Shown here one piece after another: positions 51,449-56,228 of a DNA stretch of 56,228 bases. Below the pieces are notes generated by a model, which was not told where the DNA came from, ran no database searches, and worked only from the letters and a program-made list of their open reading frames with translations. The stretch spans positions 1 to 56,228 of the forward strand of contig NZ_VZOV01000027.1 in the NCBI RefSeq assembly GCF_008801915.1, read 5' to 3'. Both the position numbers and the translations under genes were made by a program. Source of the DNA: Cupriavidus gilardii (lineage in GTDB: Bacteria; Pseudomonadota; Gammaproteobacteria; Burkholderiales; Burkholderiaceae). The first letter of the stretch is position 1. Each line of letters begins with the position of its first letter.

Positions 51449-52342
51449 ATGAAGCGCGTGTTCCGTATTGCGGGTTGGACGATCGCCGGACTGGCGGTCG
51501 TTGCGGGCCTGGTGCTGGCGACCGGCATTCTGCTGGCCGAACGCAAGGCCCAACGGCGCGTGCATGTGCCAGCGGTTCCCGTCGCTTATCGCGATGACGC
51601 GCAAGCCCTGGCGCGCGGCAAATATCTCTATGAATCGCGCGGTTGCATGGAATGCCACGGTGCCGACGGCCGTGGCCGCGTGATGATCAACGACCCGGGC
51701 GGCATGTTCGTGCGCACGCCCAACGTGACCGCCGGCAATCCGGATGTCGCGCGTTATCGCGAACGGGATTGGGTGCTGGCGATCCGCCATGGCGTCGCGC
51801 CCTCCGGCCGGCCGCTGATGATCATGCCGAGCGAGGACTACAACCAGCTCAGCGACGAAGACCTGTCGGCGCTGGTCGCCTATATGCGCAGCCTGCCGCC
51901 GCTGCTCAGCGGCATGACCGAGATCCGCCTGCCGATGATGGCGCGCGTGCTCTACGGCTTCGGCATGATCGAGGACGCCGCCGCGAAGATCGACCACAGC
52001 CGCCCGCCCTCGCCTGCGCTGGAACCCGCGCCCACCGCGGCGTATGGCGCCTATGTCGCCAACGCCTGCATCGGCTGCCACGGGACCGACCTCGCTGGCG
52101 GCAAGATTGCGGGTGCGCCGCCCGACTGGCCCGCTGCCGCCGACCTGCGGCCGGGTGCCGTGATGCTGCGCTACCGCACGCCGGATCGCTTTATCGAGAT
52201 GATGCGCACCGGCGTGCGGCCGGACGGCACCGAGGTCAGCAAGGTGATGCCGTTCGAAAGCCTGAGCAAGATGAGCGACACCGATCTGACCGCGCTCTAT
52301 CTCCATCTGAAGGCCTTGCCGGTGACGCAGGCGGCGCGCTGA
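51449..52342 (+). CDS. Diheme cytochrome c
   Basis: 297 residues. An N-terminal membrane anchor (RIAGWTIAGLAVVAGLVLAT) leads to two c-type domains: SRGCMECHGADGRG with a distal Met in PLMIMPSEDY, and NACIGCHGTDLAGG with a distal Met in KVMPFESLSKM. It would carry electrons at the periplasmic face, for example from a dehydrogenase to a terminal oxidase. AGGGGC precedes the ATG at a suitable distance. No dehydrogenase partner is adjacent. Confidence 0.9.
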   Translation: MKRVFRIAGWTIAGLAVVAGLVLATGILLAERKAQRRVHVPAVPVAYRDDAQALARGKYLYESRGCMECHGADGRGRVMINDPGGMFVRTPNVTAGNPDVARYRERDWVLAIRHGVAPSGRPLMIMPSEDYNQLSDEDLSALVAYMRSLPPLLSGMTEIRLPMMARVLYGFGMIEDAAAKIDHSRPPSPALEPAPTAAYGAYVANACIGCHGTDLAGGKIAGAPPDWPAAADLRPGAVMLRYRTPDRFIEMMRTGVRPDGTEVSKVMPFESLSKMSDTDLTALYLHLKALPVTQAAR

Positions 52343-52640
52343 AGCGACTCGGCCCCGACTGAGCGCGAGCGTTGCCTGCTTGCGACATCGCGCCCGGCAC
52401 AGAGTCAAAGGCGAAAGTTTTACACGATTGCCGAATTTCACCGAGCCGCAACTACGATAGGGCCTCCTCCCCTCCCCTGATCTCGCGCCGGCCGCTCCGG
52501 CGGCCGGTGCCCACGACGGCGATTCTCCGCGCCGGTCCCTGCTGCGGGCATGGGCATTGCAGCGCAACCCACGCCCATGCGGCGTGAAGTACCGCTTGAG
52601 TCCCTGTTTGATGTCCGTTGACCGAGATCGGAGGATCCCC

Positions 52641-53597
52641 ATGTTCATTCACAACAAACGATTGCAGTACACCGTACGCGTAGCGCGGCCCGATCCGGGT
52701 CTGGCCAATCTGTTGCTCGAGCAGTTCGGCGGTCCGCAGGGCGAATTGGCGGCCGCCATTCGGTATTTCACGCAGGCTTTGGCCGAGGACGACCCGGGCC
52801 GCAAGGACATGCTGCTGGATATCGCGACCGAGGAACTGAGCCATCTGGAGGTCATCGGATCGATCGTCGCGATGCTGAACAAGGGAGCCAAGGGTCAGCT
52901 GGCCGAGGGTGTCGAGCAGGAAGCCGAACTTTATCGTTCGCTGTCCGGGCCCGGCAACGACAGCCACGTGACCCAGCTGCTGTATGGCGGCGGCCCACCG
53001 CTGACCAACTCCGCCGGCGTGCCGTGGACCGCGGCCTATATCGACACGATCGGCGAGCCGACCGCGGACCTGCGCTCGAATATCGCGGCCGAGGCCCGCG
53101 CCAAGATCATCTACGAGCGGCTGATCAACGTCACCGACGACCCTGGCGTGCAGGAAGCCCTGGGCTTCCTGATGACGCGCGAGGTGTCGCACCAGAAGTC
53201 GTTCGAAAAGGCCCTGTACTCGATCCAGCCCAGCTTCCCGCCGGGCAAGGCGCCGCCGATGCCCGAGTTCGCCAGCGTCTACTACAAGATGTCGCAGGGC
53301 GACGCGCTGCGCGGCCCGTGGAATGCCGATTCGACGTTCGAGTTCGTCGAGAATCCCCCGCCGGCGGTCGATGGCGGCAGCGGCATGCCGGAAGTCCAGC
53401 TCGAGCCGACCCAGGCCAGCGCCGTGGAAGCGGCGGCGATGCGCACCGAGTCGGACGTCAACAGCGATCCGGTGACCGGCGCCGACCTGGGCAGCGTCGA
53501 CGAGTCCGAGCTGCCGACCGACACCGGCGCGCCGGGCGCAGGCGGTGCAGGTGGCGCGGCATCGCGTTCGCCAAAGACTCCCCCGGGGCAGGCCTGA
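52641..53597 (+). CDS. Manganese catalase
   Basis: 318 residues starting MFIHNKRLQYTVRVARPDPG with GGAGG 7 bases upstream. It breaks down hydrogen peroxide with a dimanganese centre. Ligand helices are GELAAAIRYFTQAL, ATEELSHLEVIGSIVAML, NIAAEARAKIIYERLI and REVSHQKSFEKALYSI. The C-terminal 80 residues (Gly/Ala/Pro/Asp-rich) are probably disordered. A terminator follows. Its neighbour is a broken mntH manganese transporter gene. Confidence 0.95.
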   Translation: MFIHNKRLQYTVRVARPDPGLANLLLEQFGGPQGELAAAIRYFTQALAEDDPGRKDMLLDIATEELSHLEVIGSIVAMLNKGAKGQLAEGVEQEAELYRSLSGPGNDSHVTQLLYGGGPPLTNSAGVPWTAAYIDTIGEPTADLRSNIAAEARAKIIYERLINVTDDPGVQEALGFLMTREVSHQKSFEKALYSIQPSFPPGKAPPMPEFASVYYKMSQGDALRGPWNADSTFEFVENPPPAVDGGSGMPEVQLEPTQASAVEAAAMRTESDVNSDPVTGADLGSVDESELPTDTGAPGAGGAGGAASRSPKTPPGQA

Positions 53598-53635
53598 ACG
53601 GCTGCGCTCGTGAGTTGTTGGGCGATGAAGAACCA

Positions 53636-53660
53636 GGCGGCCGCATCGGCCGCCTTTTTT
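53636..53660 (+). terminator. Rho-independent terminator after the Mn catalase
   Basis: GGCGGCCG-CAT-CGGCCGCC followed by TTTTTT, 38 bp after the stop codon. Confidence 0.93.
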
Positions 53661-53715
53661 CCTTTGGAGGTCGGCAACGCCCATCGGTGTTGGCCGGCCT
53701 TCGCGATGGCGATCG

Positions 53716-54753
53716 CTACGGCCACACGGTCGTCGCCAGCAGCGTCACGTTCATGCCGATGATCAGCGTCACCGCGATCACTGCCAGCACCGTGACCCAC
53801 GGCTTGTTGACGTGGGCCCCCATCACGGAGCGGCGGCTGGTCAGCCAGATCAGCGGCACCACCGCGAACGGCAATTGCAGGCTCAGGATGACCTGGCTCA
53901 GGACGAGCAGCTGGCCGATGCCCGCTTCGCCGTAGGCGAGCGCAACGAACATCGCCGGCACCACCGCGATGCCGCGCGTCAGCAGCCGGCGCGCCCAGGC
54001 GGGCAGCCGCAGCTTGACGAATCCCTCCATCACGATCTGCCCCGCCAGCGTCGCCGTGACCGCCGAGCTTTGGCCCGACGCCAGCAACGCGATGCCGAAC
54101 AGCACGCTGGCGATCGCGGTGCCGGTCAGCGGCCCGAGCAGCTGGTAGGCGGCGCGCAGGTCGTTGACCTCGTGCATGCCGCCGGCATGGAACACCGCAC
54201 CCGCGGTCACCAGGATGGCGGCGTTGATGAAGAAGGCGATCACCAGCGCCAGCATGATGTCGACCGTGTAATACGCGAGCGTGGTGCCGATGCTTTCGTG
54301 ACCGCGCCGGATCCGCTGCGGCCCGACCATCGACGAATGCAAGTAGAGGTTGTGCGGCATCACGGTCGCGCCGACGATGCCGATCGCGATGTACAGCATG
54401 TTGGTGTCGGTCAGCACGCGCGTGCTCGGCACGAAGCCCCGCGCGACCTCGCCCCATTGCGGCTGCACCAGCACCAGATTGATTGCGAAGCAGAGAAACA
54501 CCACGGCCAGCAGCGCGATGACCACCGCCTCGAGCTGCCGGTAGCCGCGCTGCTGCAGCGCGAGGATCAGCAGCACGTCGAGCACGGTCGCGGCCACGCC
54601 CCAGGTCAGCGGAATGCCGAACAGCAGATTCAGCGCGATGGCGGTGCCGATCACCTCAGCCAGATCGGTCGCGCAAATCGCCAGTTCGCACAGCAGCCAT
54701 TGCGCCAGCGCCGAGCGTTTGCCCGAATGCTGCCGGCAGGCCTGCGCCAGGCC
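53716..54753 (-). pseudogene. mntH: 5'-truncated Nramp manganese transporter (mntH)
   Basis: The C-terminal ~345 residues of an Nramp transporter: LAQACRQHSGKRSALAQWLL, CATDLAEVIGTAIALNLLFG, the TM6 metal motif region VGATVMPHNLYLHSSMVG, and later helices to the end. About 100 N-terminal residues, including TM1 with the metal-binding DPGN motif, are missing. The frame continues upstream without homology or start codon into the SnoaL-like fragment. The first in-frame GTG (54654) would give a protein missing at least two more helices. It is very unlikely to transport metal. Confidence 0.88.
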
Positions 54754-54755
54754 CG

Positions 54756-54986
54756 ATGGTGTTCGAGATGCACGACCTGCAACTGTTCGTCGACCAGCAG
54801 TTCGGCTATGGCCATTACCTGCTGCGTTGCGGCCACCAGGATGAGAACGGCAAGGAGAGCGGATCGTGGATGCGCGTTACCGTCGGCCTGCGCAAGACCC
54901 CCGAGGGCTGGAAGATCGCGCACGATCATTTTTCCGCACCGTTCGACATGGAAAGCGGCAAGGCGCTGTTCGATCTGCAACCCTGA
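54756..54986 (+). pseudogene. 5'-truncated SnoaL/NTF2-like protein
   Basis: 76 residues remain: MVFEMHDLQLFVDQQFGYGH, then SWMRVTVGLRKTPEGWKIAH and the conserved end PFDMESGKALFDLQP. This is the C-terminal half of the YybH/SnoaL-like polyketide-cyclase fold; about 60-70 N-terminal residues are absent. It meets the decapitated mntH gene head-to-head within a few bases, so one deletion removed the 5' parts of both genes. It precedes YciI and PhnB genes, its usual type of partner. Confidence 0.8.
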
Positions 54987-55034
54987 GCTGCGATTGGCAT
55001 CGCCTAGACTGATCTACCGACAGGAGATACCGCA

Positions 55035-55475
55035 ATGCGCTTCATGATTCTGGTTCGGGCCACGCAAAAGACAGAAAGCGGCGTGATGCCGGAGGACGGG
55101 CTGATTGCCGAAATGGCGGCCTACCACGAAGAGCTATCGAAGGCCGGCGTACTGGTCGATGCGTCGGGCCTGCAACCCAGCGCCAAGGGCTGGCGCATCC
55201 GCTATCAAGGCCAGCAGCGGACCGTCACCGACGGACCGTTCGCCGAGACCAAGGAGTTGATCGCGGGCTACACGATCATCCAGGTGAAGTCCCGTGAGGA
55301 AGCACTGGAATGGACGCGGCGCTTTCCCAATCCGGCCACCGATGACGACAACTGCGAAATCGAGGTACGCCAGCTGTACGACCTCGAGGATTTTCCACCG
55401 AGCGACGGTATCGAGCGCTTCCGCGAGCTGGAACAAATACAGCAGCGACAGCAATCGCCACAACAATCGCAATAA
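55035..55475 (+). CDS. YciI/YCII-related (DGPF-domain) protein
   Basis: 146 residues. The fold is shown by MRFMILVRATQKTESGVMPE, LQPSAKGWRIRYQG, TDGPFAETKELIAGYTIIQV and the CEIEVRQLYDLEDF end. DGPF-domain proteins often sit beside ECF sigma factors and PhnB/SnoaL proteins; the function is not established. A Gln-rich tail ends the protein. AGGAGA precedes the ATG. Confidence 0.92.
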   Translation: MRFMILVRATQKTESGVMPEDGLIAEMAAYHEELSKAGVLVDASGLQPSAKGWRIRYQGQQRTVTDGPFAETKELIAGYTIIQVKSREEALEWTRRFPNPATDDDNCEIEVRQLYDLEDFPPSDGIERFRELEQIQQRQQSPQQSQ

Positions 55476-55544
55476 CGACGCGATCACGCGCAGGACAGAC
55501 GGTCCAGGACCGTTCAAACAGCACGATCAGACAGGAGAACCAAG

Positions 55545-56015
55545 ATGGCACAAACGCAAGTCAAGCCGATCCCCGAAGGCATGCCCACGCTGACCCCGCA
55601 TATCGTCTGCAAGAATGCGCTGGAAGCAATCGAGTTCTACAAGCGCGCATTCGGCGCGGCGGAGGAATTCAAGCTGCTTACGCCGCAGGGCCAGCTGATG
55701 CACGCGATGCTGCGCATCGGCAACTCGCCGGTGATGATGGCGGAGGAAATGCCAGAATGGCAGAGCCTGGGGCCGAAGACATTGAAGGGAACGCCGGTGG
55801 TGCTGCATCTGTACGTCGACGATGTGGACGCCGCGGTGGCGCGCGCGGTCGACGCCGGCGCCAAGGTCACGATGCCGGTCCAGGACATGTTCTGGGGCGA
55901 CCGTTACGGCCAGCTCGAAGACCCGTACGGGCATCGCTGGTCGGTGGCCACGCACGTGCGTGACGTACCGCCGGAAGAGCTGGCCAAGGCCGCGGAACAC
56001 GGCTGCGGTGCTTGA
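55545..56015 (+). CDS. PhnB-like VOC-fold protein (glyoxalase/bleomycin-resistance superfamily)
   Basis: 156 residues. VOC beta-alpha modules are visible in LTPHIVCKNALEAIEFYKRA and VVLHLYVDDVDAAVARAVDA; the conserved end MFWGDRYGQLEDPYGHRWSV is typical of PhnB-like proteins. AGGAGAACCAAG precedes the ATG. It forms a unit with the YciI gene and, before the deletion, with the SnoaL-like gene. The substrate is unknown. Confidence 0.92.
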   Translation: MAQTQVKPIPEGMPTLTPHIVCKNALEAIEFYKRAFGAAEEFKLLTPQGQLMHAMLRIGNSPVMMAEEMPEWQSLGPKTLKGTPVVLHLYVDDVDAAVARAVDAGAKVTMPVQDMFWGDRYGQLEDPYGHRWSVATHVRDVPPEELAKAAEHGCGA

Positions 56016-56031
56016 TCGGTAGTGGGATAGT

Positions 56032-56060
56032 AAAAAGCGGCCCGTGCGGCCGCTTTTTTT
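56032..56060 (+). terminator. Terminator after the PhnB-like gene
   Basis: AGCGGCC and GGCCGCT form a stem followed by a T-run; an A-run precedes it, so it may act in both directions. Confidence 0.9.
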
Positions 56061-56110
56061 ATGCTCTTGCGTCGGCGCGGACAGTGATTTTCACGGCTGT
56101 CCCGCAAAGC

Positions 56111-56145
56111 AAAACGCCCCAGACCTTGAGGATCTGGGGCGTTTT
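56111..56145 (-). terminator. rRNA operon terminator
   Basis: Perfect 13-bp arms AAAACGCCCCAGA and TCTGGGGCGTTTT around a 9-nt loop, directly beyond the 5S 3' end on the minus strand, with a terminal TTTT. Confidence 0.92.
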
Positions 56146-56153
56146 CAAAGGAG

Positions 56154-56228
56154 AGCCTGGCGATGACCTACTTTCACACGGGTAGTCCGCACTATCATCG
56201 GCGCGAAGTCGTTTCACGGTCCTGTTCG
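56154..56228 (-). rRNA. rrf: 5S ribosomal RNA, 3' part, cut by the window end
   Basis: Read on the minus strand, the sequence CGAACAGGACCGTGAAACGA, then GATGATAGTGCGG and GTGTGAAAGTAGGTCATCGC, is the conserved 3' two thirds of beta-proteobacterial 5S rRNA. The gene continues past the window end. The 23S and 16S genes are expected beyond. The exact 3' end (about 56154) is by homology. Confidence 0.95.

Noticed and set aside
54651..54980. Minus-strand 109-codon frame over the SnoaL-like fragment
   Set aside because: It is antisense to the conserved SnoaL tail and not in the mntH frame. No recognisable protein.
1..56153. tRNA genes, including next to the rRNA operon
   Set aside because: No cloverleaf with TTCGA-type loop and acceptor pairing was recognised by eye; a tRNA scan would settle this.

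Overview
The window is GC-rich chromosomal DNA from a beta-proteobacterium of the Burkholderiaceae, most likely Cupriavidus or a close relative. The evidence is the 5S rRNA 3' end at the right edge, four orphan Bug-type (tripartite tricarboxylate) binding proteins, CaiB-type CoA transferases beside LysR regulators, and the overall codon bias. The genus is an inference.

Layout. (a) 0.1-5.5 kb: a minus-strand Csu-type chaperone-usher operon (short SCPU-like protein, SCPU pilin, chaperone, usher, two-domain tip protein). (b) 5.2-16.3 kb: an accessory region with small unknown genes, orphan or damaged antitoxin genes (AbrB/VapB-like, MazE-like), a diguanylate cyclase split by an in-frame amber codon, and a tnsB-tnsC-tniQ transposition module without tnsA. 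A 16-bp motif recurs at 5207, 15410 and three times at 16165-16260. It fits transposase-binding sites at element ends. (c) 16.4-24.6 kb: AraC/hydrolase, LysR/Bug/CaiB, GNAT, and TetR/MFS. (d) 24.7-35.1 kb: a probable catabolic locus for N-acyl or D-amino compounds (amidase, D-aminoacylase, heterotrimeric FAD/2Fe-2S amino-acid dehydrogenase, two Bug proteins, two LysR regulators). The amidase and the Bug/D-aminoacylase unit share a palindromic operator. (e) 35.2-39.6 kb: chromate transporter, trpS, small genes, hemerythrin. (f) 39.7-42.3 kb: arsR-acr3-arsC-arsH. (g) 42.4-56 kb: HD protein, AhpD/cupin pair with a divergent MocR regulator, large MscS-type channel, haloacetate-type dehalogenase, Bug, J-domain protein, diheme cytochrome c, Mn catalase, a decapitated mntH joined to a decapitated SnoaL-like gene, YciI and PhnB proteins, then the 3' end of an rRNA operon.

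Most notable: trpS is preceded by an 18-codon leader ORF with tandem Trp codons and four segments that can form the mutually exclusive hairpins of a classical attenuator. This looks like transcription attenuation of a tryptophanyl-tRNA synthetase gene. Next are a perfect 40-bp palindrome covering the -10 and start codon of arsR, the shared LysR-type operator, the 16-bp element-end motifs, and the mntH/SnoaL deletion junction.

All calls come from reading the sequence; no database search was run.
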